64,000 nt of DNA, taken from NCBI GenBank assembly GCA_934309345.1, contig CAKRDD010000019.1:1-64000 (forward strand), read 5' to 3'. This DNA comes from an uncultured Mediterraneibacter sp. GTDB taxonomy: Bacteria > Bacillota > Clostridia > Lachnospirales > Lachnospiraceae. A program made the position numbers and the translations under genes. Below the pieces are notes generated by a model. It did no database searches. It saw only the letters and a program-made list of their open reading frames with translations, and was not told the origin of the DNA. Shown in pieces: positions 34,914 through 44,127 of this stretch. Each line of letters begins with the position of its first letter. Positions within the stretch are counted from its first letter, which is position 1.

Positions 34914-34929
34914 TGTTTCACGTGAAACA
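34914..34929. other. parS: parS centromere site 3
   Basis: Third exact TGTTTCACGTGAAACA. Its first bases are also the right-hand copy of the direct repeat flanking the 142-bp element, so the element landed in this site and left it intact on one side. Confidence 0.97.
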
Positions 34930-35001
34930 TTTGATTAGTTCTAGATTAATGAAAAGAAAGGTGATATAATAATGAATGTCCGAGAGAAAGGAGTAAAAAT
35001 A

Positions 35002-35772
35002 ATGGGTAGAGTGATAGCAATTGCGAATCAGAAAGGTGGAGTTGGTAAGACTACAACAGCAATCAACTTATCGGCCTCTTTAGCTAGTTCAGGGAAAAAA
35101 GTGCTTGCTATAGATATGGATCCTCAGGGAAATATGTCCAGCGGATTGGGCGTTGATAAGAATGAGGTTGAAAAGACAATTTATGAACTTATTATTGGTA
35201 AGTGTAAAATTGAGGAGTGTATTTGCAAGGAACCAATAGAAAATCTGAGTGTAGATGTGCTTCCGTCGAGTATTGATTTATCAGCCGCTGAGATTGAACT
35301 GATTGGCGTTGACAATAAGGAATATATTTTACGAGATGAAGTTGACAAGATAAAAGATAATTATGACTTTATAATTATTGACTGCCCTCCGGCATTGAGC
35401 ATGCTTACAATTAATGCAATGACTACTTCTGACTCGGTAATTGTTCCAATTCAGTGTGAGTATTATGCGCTGGAAGGATTAAGCCAATTGATGCATACGA
35501 TTGAACTTGTTCAGGACAGACTGAATCCAAAGCTTGAAATGGAAGGTGTCGTATTTACAATGTACGATGCAAGAACAAATTTATCATTACAGGTAGTGGA
35601 AAATGTAAAGGATAACCTGAACCAAAATATTTATAAGACAATTATTCCGAGAAATGTCCGACTGGCTGAAGCACCAAGTTATGGACTTCCAATTAATCTG
35701 TATGATCCAAAATCCAAAGGAACAGAGAGTTACATGCTTTTAGCAGAAGAAGTGATTAATAAAGGAGAATAA
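35002..35772 (+). CDS. parA: Chromosome partitioning ATPase ParA/Soj
   Basis: A 256-residue deviant Walker ATPase. It begins MGRVIAIANQKGGVGKTT with the signature lysine pair of ParA, and shows DMDPQGNMSSGLG and IIIDCPPALSMLT. In Firmicutes Soj with Spo0J and parS controls origin segregation and DnaA activity. The ATG at 35002 matches the family start and has AAAGGAG eight bases before; an in-frame ATG at 34972 also has an AAAGGTGAT site, so a ten-residue longer form is possible. The parB gene follows after two bases. Confidence 0.96.
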   Translation: MGRVIAIANQKGGVGKTTTAINLSASLASSGKKVLAIDMDPQGNMSSGLGVDKNEVEKTIYELIIGKCKIEECICKEPIENLSVDVLPSSIDLSAAEIELIGVDNKEYILRDEVDKIKDNYDFIIIDCPPALSMLTINAMTTSDSVIVPIQCEYYALEGLSQLMHTIELVQDRLNPKLEMEGVVFTMYDARTNLSLQVVENVKDNLNQNIYKTIIPRNVRLAEAPSYGLPINLYDPKSKGTESYMLLAEEVINKGE

Positions 35773-35774
35773 GT

Positions 35775-36695
35775 ATGCCTGTGAAGAAGAGCGGACTTGG
35801 AAAAGGATTGGATAGTCTGATCCCAAACAAAAACGTTAAAAGCGCAAAACCTTCTGTAAAAGCGGACGAGAAAAAGGCAGCTCCGAAAGAAGAAATTTTA
35901 GAGGCAGGACCGATCATGGTGAAAATAAATAAAGTTGAACCAAATCGGGATCAGCCGCGGAAAGATTTTGATGAAGATGCATTGATGGAACTTGCAGATT
36001 CAATCAAGCAGTTTGGTGTATTGCAGCCGATTCTTGTTCAGAAGAAGAAGGACTATTATGAAATTATTGCCGGTGAGAGAAGATGGCGCGCGGCAAAGCT
36101 GGCAGGATTGAAAGAAGTGCCAATTATCGTAAAAGAATTTACAGAGCAGGAAATCGTTGAGATTTCGTTGATCGAAAATATTCAGAGAGAAAACCTGAAT
36201 CCGATTGAAGAAGCAATGGCTTATAAGAGACTGTTGAAAGAATTCAACTTGAAACAGGACGAAGTTGCTGAACGAGTATCAAAGAGCAGAACTGCGGTTA
36301 CGAACTCAATGAGATTATTAAAACTGAATAACAGAGTTCAGCAGATGATCATTGATGACATGATCAGTACAGGTCATGCAAGAGCTCTTCTGGCAATCGA
36401 AGATGAAGAGCAGCAGTACATGCTTGCCAACAAAATCTTTGATGAGAAGCTCAGTGTTCGCGAGACAGAGAAACTGGTGAAGGCTCTGAAGAATCCGAAA
36501 AAGGAAGAAAAAAAGCCAGAAGTAGAAAATCAGTTCGTATACACAAATCTTGAAGAACAGATGAAGAGTCTGATTGGTACTAAGGTAAGTGTTCATGCGA
36601 AAGCAAATGGAAAAGGAAAGATTGAGATTGAGTATTACTCACCGGATGATCTGGAAAGAATCTATGAGTTGCTCATGACAATCCAGCATAATTAA
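35775..36695 (+). CDS. parB: Chromosome partitioning protein ParB/Spo0J
   Basis: A 306-residue CTP-dependent DNA clamp. The N-terminus GLGKGLDSLIP is the ParA-contact end. The CTP-binding region has QPRKDFDEDALMELADSI and the arginine patch GERRWRAAKLAG near 95. ENIQRENLNPIEEA and a helix-turn-helix (QDEVAERVSKSRTAVTNSMRLL) near 155 bind parS. A C-terminal dimer domain follows a charged linker. Three parS sites lie upstream of parA. Confidence 0.97.
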   Translation: MPVKKSGLGKGLDSLIPNKNVKSAKPSVKADEKKAAPKEEILEAGPIMVKINKVEPNRDQPRKDFDEDALMELADSIKQFGVLQPILVQKKKDYYEIIAGERRWRAAKLAGLKEVPIIVKEFTEQEIVEISLIENIQRENLNPIEEAMAYKRLLKEFNLKQDEVAERVSKSRTAVTNSMRLLKLNNRVQQMIIDDMISTGHARALLAIEDEEQQYMLANKIFDEKLSVRETEKLVKALKNPKKEEKKPEVENQFVYTNLEEQMKSLIGTKVSVHAKANGKGKIEIEYYSPDDLERIYELLMTIQHN

Positions 36696-36711
36696 AAAGG
36701 AGATGGTAGAA

Positions 36712-37215
36712 GTGACTGGAGTATTTGGTAATCTGGGAATTGATCCATTCTACGCATTTCTTATTTTACTTATTTTGCAGGTAGCCTTGCTTGTCGTACT
36801 TGTGTTAGTGTATGATAAGTATAAACACCTGGAAAAAGTATTTAATACCTTTATGAAAGGAAAGAATGGGAAATCACTGGAGGAATCCATTTTTGAACGG
36901 TTTGACAAGATTGACGAAGTCGTAGATCAGGTAGAAGAAAACCGTGAGGAGATTGCAGAACTTTACAATAGAATGAAAACGCATTACCAGAAAGTCGGAA
37001 TCGTAAAATATGATGCATTCCATGAAATGGGAGGCGAATTAAGTTTTGCAATTACAATGTTAGATGAAAACAATACTGGATGGATCTTAAATATAATGCA
37101 TAGCCGTCAGGGCTGTTATGCATATGTGAAAGATATTGTAAAAGGTGAGAGTACAATTCAGCTGGCAGAGGAAGAAAGAGAAAGTCTTGAGAAAGCTATT
37201 TTTCAAGAGAAATAA
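36712..37215 (+). CDS. DUF4446 family protein
   Basis: A 167-residue protein with an N-terminal membrane segment (FLILLILQVALLVVLVLVY), a predicted coiled coil (about residues 35-95) and a C-terminal domain with RMKTHYQKVGIVKYDAFHEMGG, which marks DUF4446. Such genes follow parB in many Clostridia; the function is unknown. The GTG at 36712 is preferred because AAGGAG lies nine bases before, whereas the ATG at 36703 directly abuts that site. Confidence 0.85.
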   Translation: MTGVFGNLGIDPFYAFLILLILQVALLVVLVLVYDKYKHLEKVFNTFMKGKNGKSLEESIFERFDKIDEVVDQVEENREEIAELYNRMKTHYQKVGIVKYDAFHEMGGELSFAITMLDENNTGWILNIMHSRQGCYAYVKDIVKGESTIQLAEEERESLEKAIFQEK

Positions 37216-37253
37216 ATAGTAAAAAAGAAATTAGACAGGAAAGGGTAAATAAC

Positions 37254-38543
37254 ATGTTAGACATCAAATTTGTAAGAAATAATCCGGATGTAGTAAAACA
37301 GAACATCAAAAATAAATTTCAGGATGAGAAGCTTCCACTTGTAGATGAAGTAATTGAACTGGATAAGAGAAACAGAGAAATCAAACAGGAAGTAGAAGCA
37401 CTCCGTGCAGAGAAGAACAAAGCTTCTAAGGAAATCGGAGCAATGATGGCTCAGAAGAAGATTGAAGAAGCAGAAGCACTGAAGAAGAAAGTTGCAGAGA
37501 GCAATGGACGTATCAATGAACTTTCAGAGGAAGAGAAAGAAGTAGAAGAGAAACTGAAAAAGAATATGATGATCATCCCGAACATCATTGATCCTTCTGT
37601 ACCGATCGGTAAAGATGACAGCGAGAACGTAGAGGTAGAAAGATTTGGCGAGCCGGTTGTTCCGGATTTCGAAGTTCCATATCACACAGACATTATGGAA
37701 TCTTTCAATGGAATCGATCTCGATGCTGCAAGAAGAGTAGCAGGTAATGGATTCTATTATCTGATGGGAGATATCGCAAGACTTCACTCAGCAGTTATCT
37801 CTTATGCAAGAGACTTCATGATCAACAGAGGATTCACATACTGTGTACCACCTTTCATGATCAGAAGTAACGTTGTAACAGGTGTTATGAGCTTTGCCGA
37901 GATGGATGCCATGATGTACAAGATTGAAGGAGAAGATCTTTATCTGATCGGAACAAGTGAACATTCCATGATTGGTAAATTCATCGGACAGACACTGGAA
38001 AAAGATCAGGTTCCACAGACTCTGACAAGTTATTCACCTTGCTTCAGAAAAGAAAAAGGTGCTCATGGAATTGAAGAGCGTGGAGTTTACAGAATCCATC
38101 AGTTCGAGAAACAGGAAATGATCGTTGTCTGCGAACCAGAAGAAAGCAAAGAATGGTATGACAAACTGTGGAAGAACACAGTAGACCTTTTCCGTTCTAT
38201 GGATATTCCGGTACGTACACTTGAGTGCTGCTCCGGAGATCTTGCAGATCTGAAAGTAAAATCTGTTGACGTAGAAGCATGGTCACCAAGACAGCAGAAA
38301 TACTTCGAAGTAGGAAGCTGCTCTAACTTAGGTGATGCTCAGGCAAGAAGACTTGGTATCCGCATCAAAGGAGAGAACGGAAGCTACTTCGCTCATACAT
38401 TAAATAACACAGTTGTTGCTCCACCGAGAATGCTGATCGCGTTCCTTGAGAATAATCTTCAGGCAGATGGTTCTGTAAGAATCCCGGAAGTTCTTCAGCT
38501 ATACATGGGTGGAAACAAAGAGATTACACCAAAGAATAAATAA
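37254..38543 (+). CDS. serS: Serine--tRNA ligase
   Basis: A 429-residue class II aminoacyl-tRNA synthetase. The N-terminal coiled-coil arm that grips the long variable arm of tRNA-Ser spans about 30-100 (rich in Lys and Glu). The catalytic core has GTSEHSMIGKF, motif 2 FRKEKGAHGIEERGVYRIHQ near 270, and motif 3 NLGDAQARRLGIRIK near 355. Length is normal. AGGAAAGGG precedes the ATG. Confidence 0.97.
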   Translation: MLDIKFVRNNPDVVKQNIKNKFQDEKLPLVDEVIELDKRNREIKQEVEALRAEKNKASKEIGAMMAQKKIEEAEALKKKVAESNGRINELSEEEKEVEEKLKKNMMIIPNIIDPSVPIGKDDSENVEVERFGEPVVPDFEVPYHTDIMESFNGIDLDAARRVAGNGFYYLMGDIARLHSAVISYARDFMINRGFTYCVPPFMIRSNVVTGVMSFAEMDAMMYKIEGEDLYLIGTSEHSMIGKFIGQTLEKDQVPQTLTSYSPCFRKEKGAHGIEERGVYRIHQFEKQEMIVVCEPEESKEWYDKLWKNTVDLFRSMDIPVRTLECCSGDLADLKVKSVDVEAWSPRQQKYFEVGSCSNLGDAQARRLGIRIKGENGSYFAHTLNNTVVAPPRMLIAFLENNLQADGSVRIPEVLQLYMGGNKEITPKNK

Positions 38544-38565
38544 AGAAATATAAAGCAAATAAAAT

Positions 38566-39441
38566 ATGCATCAGTATTTAAAAGCAATTGGATTTGAAAA
38601 TATTCAAACAAGAAAAGATCTGAAAAAGCTCTTAAAAGAAGTAGAAGAGAATTTCACACATCAGACAATTGTATCCTACAGACCGGGCGAAGATTTCTGC
38701 GAATTCCAGAAAGAGTTCGGTCAGGATGTAGGAATTACACTCTGCGGAGAACTTGATGATGAGGAACATTTTGAAGCTGCATATTATTTCCCGTATTTTG
38801 AGGGAAGCGGAGTTACAACTTATGCAGAAATCGATGTGCAGAGAAAGATTGAGAAAGAACAGTATGTTGGTCTTTGTGAGGATTCAAAGATAGGAATCAG
38901 TCTGATCTTCACACTGCAGAATGGTGTGGAATATATGCGGGAGAAACAGGCTGGTCTTGCAAAGGATGTGCAGACATCTGTAACATTTTCAGGATTGGCA
39001 CAAGGTGGAATGATTCTGCTTCCGGTCAATAAAAATGAGCAACAGATTTTAAATGAAAAGCGTGCGTCAGATACAAGAAGAGAATTGATGAACGCAGCCC
39101 GCAAGGGCGACCAGGCAGCAATCGAGACGCTGACATTTGACGATATGGATCTCTATTCCAAGGTGTCAAAGAGATTGGCGAATGAGGATGTATTTTCCAT
39201 TGTGGACACATATTTCATGCCGTTTGGAGCAGAATGTGATATGTATTCGATCATGGGAGAGATCCTAGCAGTGAGAGAGCGGATTAACAGAATGACAGGT
39301 GTGAGATTATATCAGATGCGCCTGAATGTAAATGAACTGACATTTGATATCTGTGTTCCGGCAGATTCCGTGATGGGAGAGCCGGAGATCGGAAGAAGGT
39401 TTAAAGGTACGATCTGGCTGCAGGGATATATTAATTTTTAA
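38566..39441 (+). CDS. DUF3881 family protein
   Basis: A 291-residue soluble protein starting MHQYLKAIGFENIQTRKDL, the typical start of DUF3881, a family known mainly from Lachnospiraceae. No catalytic motif is apparent. It follows serS by 22 bases and is probably read through from it; its own ribosome-binding site is weak. A terminator hairpin lies at 39568-39617. Confidence 0.85.
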   Translation: MHQYLKAIGFENIQTRKDLKKLLKEVEENFTHQTIVSYRPGEDFCEFQKEFGQDVGITLCGELDDEEHFEAAYYFPYFEGSGVTTYAEIDVQRKIEKEQYVGLCEDSKIGISLIFTLQNGVEYMREKQAGLAKDVQTSVTFSGLAQGGMILLPVNKNEQQILNEKRASDTRRELMNAARKGDQAAIETLTFDDMDLYSKVSKRLANEDVFSIVDTYFMPFGAECDMYSIMGEILAVRERINRMTGVRLYQMRLNVNELTFDICVPADSVMGEPEIGRRFKGTIWLQGYINF

Positions 39442-39567
39442 ACATGAAGAGAAATTGTTGCTGGACACATGCAGTGTGAAAAGTAATGGGAAATCCACAT
39501 CCGGAATGTGAAAAACATGGAATAAATGTGGGAAAAAGATTTCATTTAACAGAAGAATGTGGATAAC

Positions 39568-39617
39568 AAAGACACTATCTTTGGCTGAAAGTAATTTGGT
39601 CAGGAGATGGTGTCTTT
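39568..39617 (+). terminator. Terminator after the DUF3881 gene
   Basis: AAAGACACTATCT pairs with AGATGGTGTCTTT (one G-T pair), followed by a T-rich end. A perfect DnaA box, TGTGGATAA, lies just before at 39558-39566. Confidence 0.65.
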
Positions 39618-39621
39618 TACA

Positions 39622-39685
39622 ATTCGTGCCATTTTAGCATGATTCGTGCCAGAAGAATTGAAAATAACAGCGCTTTTTTTATAAT
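39622..39685 (+). promoter_or_regulatory. Promoter with paired direct repeats before the lipoprotein gene
   Basis: ATTCGTGCCA occurs at 39622-39631 and again at 39642-39651, exactly 20 bases (two helical turns) apart. TTGAAA (39658-39663), a 16-base spacer and TATAAT (39680-39685) follow. The repeats sit where an activator would bind. Confidence 0.55.
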
Positions 39686-39711
39686 AAAAATATAAAAGGA
39701 GGCAGAATAAT

Positions 39712-41769
39712 ATGAAAAAGCGAACAATTCTTTTAGCATTTATTATATCAGCAGTTGCAATTACATCAGGCTGTTCAGCAAATGAACCAAAGACAGATGA
39801 GGTGAAACAGGAACAGACGAAAACAGAAAGCGTAAGCTCAGGAGTACCGATAAAACCGCTTACCAAAAAGGCAATCGACGAGAATCCATATATGGCAAAA
39901 AATGATGCGAATATCCATCATGATTGTTATAATTCAGATTCAACAGATGAGGTACTGCCTGTTGGCATTTACCCGGAAATTAATGTTTCTTATGAAAAGG
40001 TGAATCCGAATGCGTCTCCGGCGGTATTTTTTGACAATTATGGACATTCAGTTGTTCCGTTGCTCGGAGGACTTGCAATTCGTGATATCAATGCAGAAGA
40101 AACACAGACGATCGGATATTTCTCACCAAAACAGCATGACGGTGGAGGATATGTGATACAAAGTTCCTATTCCTTTGTCGATGAAAGTAATCGTCTGGTG
40201 TGTCCGACAAGCAACAATCATGTACTTATGTTGAAAGCAACAGACGAAGAAGGAAATGTACTGCCGGAATTTGAGAAAGTGTTGGATATTGATATTAAAG
40301 CAGCGGCAGAGGCAATTACCGGAAAGACATTGGATCAGAATTTATTATCCGTAGTGTTTGATTATGAAGGAAATCTCTGGTTTGCAACCGGCGGATTCAG
40401 AATCTATCCGGAACGTCAGCAGCAAGGTGCGATGGGATACATTTCCAGAGATGCGATCAATGCAATTCTGAATGGAGAAGAGGTTGATCTGACAGCGTCT
40501 ACATTTGTATATGAATTAACTCCTGGAGAAGGGGCAGAAAATGGAATAGCTTCTTCGAAAGAGGGTGCGGTCATTTTAACAAATCAGAACTGCTATCTGT
40601 TAAAAGCAGATAACGGTGTGCAGGTCGAATGGTGTACTCCATATGAAAGTGCAGGGGCAAAAGACAGCAAAGAAGGCGACGAAACAACCGGAGGAGGTCT
40701 GGCATGGGGAAGTGGGTGTTCGCCGTCACTAACCAGTAATCTGGTCATGTTTACAGATAATCAGAATCCGGTGAATCTGGTGGCATTAGATATGAAGACC
40801 GGTGAAAAGGTTGCAAGCACGCCTGTTATTGATGAGCTGCCGGAAGAAATGCAGGTATCCGTAGAAAATTCAGCAATCGTATATGATAACAGTGAAGGTA
40901 CAGTCAGCACGATTGTTTGTAACTGGTTTGGTGCAGGAAGTGCGAAGCTTGCGGACGCAGATAACGATTCATCTGTACAGACATATGAAAATATCTATGA
41001 TGTAAACTGGCTGCAGAAAGGAAATAAAATGGTCATGCCGGGAGTTGAGCGTGTTGATACGATCAAGACAGATGATGGATATGAAATGAAGAGTATCTGG
41101 TGCAGAGATGATATCCGGGATACATCGATGATGAAGCTTTCTACCGCAACAGGATACATTTACGGTTATATTCAGGATATGGACAGCGGCATGTGGCAGT
41201 TTATCATGATCGATTTCGAGACCGGTGAGACCGCATTTTCAATGGATGTGTCAGATAAACCGGGATATAACAATATGGCGATCGGTATGTATGCAGGAAG
41301 CAGTGGAAATGCATTATACTGTCCAACCGGATATCTTGAGCTCCTCAGACTGCAGGATCGGTTCGTATATCTTCCGGAGATGCCTTACCGAAAAGTAGAT
41401 TTGGACAAGGCAATGCGAAATATATTAACGCAGGAAGAATTTACGGAAGACGGAGGTAAGGGCAATGTCGCAGGATGGCTGAATACGATAACGGTAGAAA
41501 ATGTACATCCAAGTACGACTGTGGCGATACGAATGAAGGGACTTGCAGGCAAAACGGATGACTTTAAACTGTATGCTTATGGAAAAGACGGTAAGCTGAC
41601 AGAGGTTCCGGAAGATCTGTGGAAGATTCAGACAGAAGATGGAAAGATACCAGAAAAGTTGTCGGAAGATACCTTGTATGAAGTACATGTTACAGTAGAA
41701 GATGGAGGAACACTCGATCTTAGTGAGACAGAGAAAGAGATCAAGATAGCGGTTGTATTAGGAAATTAA
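39712..41769 (+). CDS. Large surface lipoprotein, probable beta-propeller fold
   Basis: A 685-residue protein. The N-terminus is a lipoprotein signal (FIISAVAITSGC), with lipidation at Cys21. The mature protein is rich in Trp/Tyr-Gly turns and short repeated beta patterns (VVFDYEGNLWFATGG, LVALDMKTGEKV, MIDFETGETAF), which suggest a quinoprotein- or WD-like propeller; a beta-sandwich-like end follows (about 590-685). I do not recognise a named family. AAAAGGAGG precedes the ATG, and it has its own promoter and terminator, so it is a single-gene unit. Confidence 0.7.
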   Translation: MKKRTILLAFIISAVAITSGCSANEPKTDEVKQEQTKTESVSSGVPIKPLTKKAIDENPYMAKNDANIHHDCYNSDSTDEVLPVGIYPEINVSYEKVNPNASPAVFFDNYGHSVVPLLGGLAIRDINAEETQTIGYFSPKQHDGGGYVIQSSYSFVDESNRLVCPTSNNHVLMLKATDEEGNVLPEFEKVLDIDIKAAAEAITGKTLDQNLLSVVFDYEGNLWFATGGFRIYPERQQQGAMGYISRDAINAILNGEEVDLTASTFVYELTPGEGAENGIASSKEGAVILTNQNCYLLKADNGVQVEWCTPYESAGAKDSKEGDETTGGGLAWGSGCSPSLTSNLVMFTDNQNPVNLVALDMKTGEKVASTPVIDELPEEMQVSVENSAIVYDNSEGTVSTIVCNWFGAGSAKLADADNDSSVQTYENIYDVNWLQKGNKMVMPGVERVDTIKTDDGYEMKSIWCRDDIRDTSMMKLSTATGYIYGYIQDMDSGMWQFIMIDFETGETAFSMDVSDKPGYNNMAIGMYAGSSGNALYCPTGYLELLRLQDRFVYLPEMPYRKVDLDKAMRNILTQEEFTEDGGKGNVAGWLNTITVENVHPSTTVAIRMKGLAGKTDDFKLYAYGKDGKLTEVPEDLWKIQTEDGKIPEKLSEDTLYEVHVTVEDGGTLDLSETEKEIKIAVVLGN

Positions 41770-41773
41770 CGAA

Positions 41774-41814
41774 AAAACTCCTGTGATTTGAATCTACAAA
41801 ATCACAGGAGTTTT
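41774..41814. terminator. Bidirectional terminator
   Basis: A 16-bp perfect stem (41774-41789 with 41799-41814) with A-rich left and T-rich right ends. It serves the lipoprotein gene from the left and the pan operon from the right. Confidence 0.9.
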
Positions 41815-41822
41815 CTTTCTAT

Positions 41823-42797
41823 CTATTCAGTTACTTCCAGGCAAGCTTCTTTCGTACCAGTTCCACCACGGCGGATCCCGGCGAATAAAGAGCCTGATAT
41901 ATTATGCCATACACTGAAGATCGCTCCCGGAAGCGTTGCCAGTGGATTGGCTGCAAAATTAGCTGTTGCAAGAGAAATCGCAAGACCGCTGTTCTGCATT
42001 CCGACTTCGATCGCGATCGCAGTGGCTTTATCATATTCGATATGTAAAAGCTTTGCGGCTCCAAGCCCGATGCCCATTCCACAGAGATTGTGAAGTGCCA
42101 CAACTCCAAGTACGAGCAGACCGCAGCTTAAGATCTTTTCTGCGTTGACAGATACGATTCCACTGATGATCATTACGATTGATACAACAGAAATCAGTGG
42201 GAGTACTTCTGATATTTTCTGGATCTGCTTTCCGAAGATCCAGTTGATCAAAATACCAAGAAGCACCGGAATCAGTACAACCTTTACAACAGAAATTACC
42301 ATTGCAAGGAAAGATACTTCTACCCAGGCGCCGGCAAGCAGATACACTAATAACGGTGTCATCAGTGGGGCTGCAAGTGTAGAAGTGATCGTCATTCCAA
42401 CAGAGAGTGCCACATCACCTCCGGCAATATAGGTAATTACATTACTTGCTGTTCCGCCGGGACAACATCCGACCAGAATAACGCCAAGTGCAAGATCTGT
42501 CGGAAGATGCATCAGCTGGCATAATCCCCATGCCACAACAGGCATGATCGTATATTGAGCTACAAATCCGATAATGATTTCTTTCGGTCTTGAAAAGACT
42601 CTTTTAAAATCGTCCATCTTGATCGTAAGTCCCATACCGAACATGGCAACCCCAAGAAAGACGGAAGTATAATTGGTTGTCCACGCGAATCCGTCGCGCC
42701 AGAAAAATGCGATCACAGAGAAGCAGATAATAATGATTCCAATGTATTTTGTAAGAAAAGAACTGGCTTTTCCGACTTTTTTCATCACATTTTCCAT
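41823..42797 (-). CDS. BASS-family transporter, possible pantothenate-precursor importer
   Basis: A 324-residue protein of the bile acid:sodium symporter family with about ten spans. It carries the family motifs GCCPGGTASNVITYIAGGDV and, later, EVGMQNSGLA, where discontinuous helices form the sodium and substrate sites. Its gene starts three bases after panC and uses a GAGGTA site that overlaps the panC stop. In Salmonella a BASS protein, PanS, imports ketopantoate. The location argues for a pantoate- or ketopantoate-type substrate here rather than bile acids (inference). Confidence 0.85.
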   Translation of the reverse strand: MENVMKKVGKASSFLTKYIGIIIICFSVIAFFWRDGFAWTTNYTSVFLGVAMFGMGLTIKMDDFKRVFSRPKEIIIGFVAQYTIMPVVAWGLCQLMHLPTDLALGVILVGCCPGGTASNVITYIAGGDVALSVGMTITSTLAAPLMTPLLVYLLAGAWVEVSFLAMVISVVKVVLIPVLLGILINWIFGKQIQKISEVLPLISVVSIVMIISGIVSVNAEKILSCGLLVLGVVALHNLCGMGIGLGAAKLLHIEYDKATAIAIEVGMQNSGLAISLATANFAANPLATLPGAIFSVWHNISGSLFAGIRRGGTGTKEACLEVTE

Positions 42798-42800
42798 ATG

Positions 42801-43640
42801 TTATACCTCGTAGCTAAAGTTGTCGATCAGTCTGGTTTTTCCGATGTAGACTGCCATGGCGACCAGGACATCTTTCTCTACGCTCTCTACCGGCTGCATA
42901 TCCAGTGCATCTACCATAGATACATAATCAATCTTTGCAAGAGGTTCAGCTTCAATGATCTCGCGCATCTTTGTTAAAACTTCTTCTGCTTTGATTCCCT
43001 TGCAGATCGTATCCTGACCGGCTTTTACAGCTCTTGAAAGACAAAGTGCGGCTTTTCTTTCTTCTTCACTTAAATATGTATTTCTGGATGATTTCGCAAG
43101 TCCGTCTTCTTCACGGATGATCGGGCATCCTATAATCTGGATATCAAAATTCAGATCATGTACCATTTTGCGGATGATTGCCAGCTGCTGTGCATCTTTC
43201 TGACCAAAATAGGCTCTGTCCGGTGTTACAATGTTAAATAACTTAGAAACGACGGTACATACACCTTTAAAATGGATCGGTCTTGTCTTACCGCACAGTG
43301 TATCTGATAAAGTATCAATACTTACAAAGGCATGTGGATCATGGTACATATCCTCCGGTTCCGGATGAAAGATGACATCAGCTCCAAGGCTCTCGCAGAG
43401 TTCGCTGTCACGTTTGAAATCTCTCGGATATGCTTCCAGATCTTCTGTCGGTCCAAATTGTGTCGGGTTTACAAAATCAGATACAACAACGATATCATTT
43501 TCTTCGCGGCATCTTTTGATCAGACTTGCGTGTCCTTCGTGAAGGAATCCCATTGTCGGCACAAGTCCGATTGTTTTCCCTTCTCTTTTCCAGTTCTTAA
43601 TTAAATCTCTTGTTTCCTTTACTGTTTTTGTTACCTGCAT
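42801..43640 (-). CDS. panC: Pantothenate synthetase
   Basis: A 279-residue ligase that joins pantoate to beta-alanine with ATP. The HIGH-type motif appears as MGFLHEGHASLI near residue 30, FVNPTQFGPTEDL follows, and the KMSKS-like region is KSSRNTYLS near 185. Length is normal and AAAAGGAGA precedes the ATG. It is the middle gene of the panD-panC-transporter operon. No panB (ketopantoate hydroxymethyltransferase) is in the window. Confidence 0.96.
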   Translation of the reverse strand: MQVTKTVKETRDLIKNWKREGKTIGLVPTMGFLHEGHASLIKRCREENDIVVVSDFVNPTQFGPTEDLEAYPRDFKRDSELCESLGADVIFHPEPEDMYHDPHAFVSIDTLSDTLCGKTRPIHFKGVCTVVSKLFNIVTPDRAYFGQKDAQQLAIIRKMVHDLNFDIQIIGCPIIREEDGLAKSSRNTYLSEEERKAALCLSRAVKAGQDTICKGIKAEEVLTKMREIIEAEPLAKIDYVSMVDALDMQPVESVEKDVLVAMAVYIGKTRLIDNFSYEV

Positions 43641-43734
43641 GGTATTCTCCTTTTAAAACTAAATTAGGAGATAGCCTCTTGTTCTGAATTCAACAAATTT
43701 CATTTTCATTTATAGGTTACAATCACTTTTGCAG

Positions 43735-44127
43735 TTATGCCATATCTTTCAGCAATCCGTGTTTCTCATAGTTTGTAACACGGCTGATCTTATTCTCATC
43801 ATCTACAAAAACAACCTGTGGTTTATGTTCTTTGGCTTCTTCAGAATCATAATGTGCATAACACATGATAATGATCTTGTCACCAGTACTTACGCATCTT
43901 GCCGCAGCACCATTTAAGCAGATCATTCCGCTTCCGCGCTTGCCGCAGATCGTATAAGTTTCAAATCGGCTTCCGTTATTTACATCCACGATCTGAACTT
44001 TCTCATATTCCATAATTCCTGCCGCTTCCAGCAGGTCTTCATCAACAGTAATACTTCCGACATAATCCAGTTCGGCCTGTACTACCGTAGCACGATGAAT
44101 CTTTCCTTTTAACATCTCAACTGTCAT
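43735..44127 (-). CDS. panD: Aspartate 1-decarboxylase
   Basis: A 130-residue pyruvoyl enzyme that makes beta-alanine from aspartate. Self-cleavage should occur at the Gly-Ser bond in YVGSITVD (residues 24-25), giving the pyruvoyl group. MLKGKIHRATV and GAAARCVSTGDKIIIM are also typical. GGAGACC precedes the ATG. It is the first gene of the operon, behind a leader of about 210 bases that contains a terminator-like hairpin. Confidence 0.96.
   Translation of the reverse strand: MTVEMLKGKIHRATVVQAELDYVGSITVDEDLLEAAGIMEYEKVQIVDVNNGSRFETYTICGKRGSGMICLNGAAARCVSTGDKIIIMCYAHYDSEEAKEHKPQVVFVDDENKISRVTNYEKHGLLKDMA

Noticed and set aside
41823..42797. Bile acid importer
   Set aside because: The fold family is right but the tight coupling with panC and panD makes a pantothenate precursor a better guess; the substrate remains unproven.
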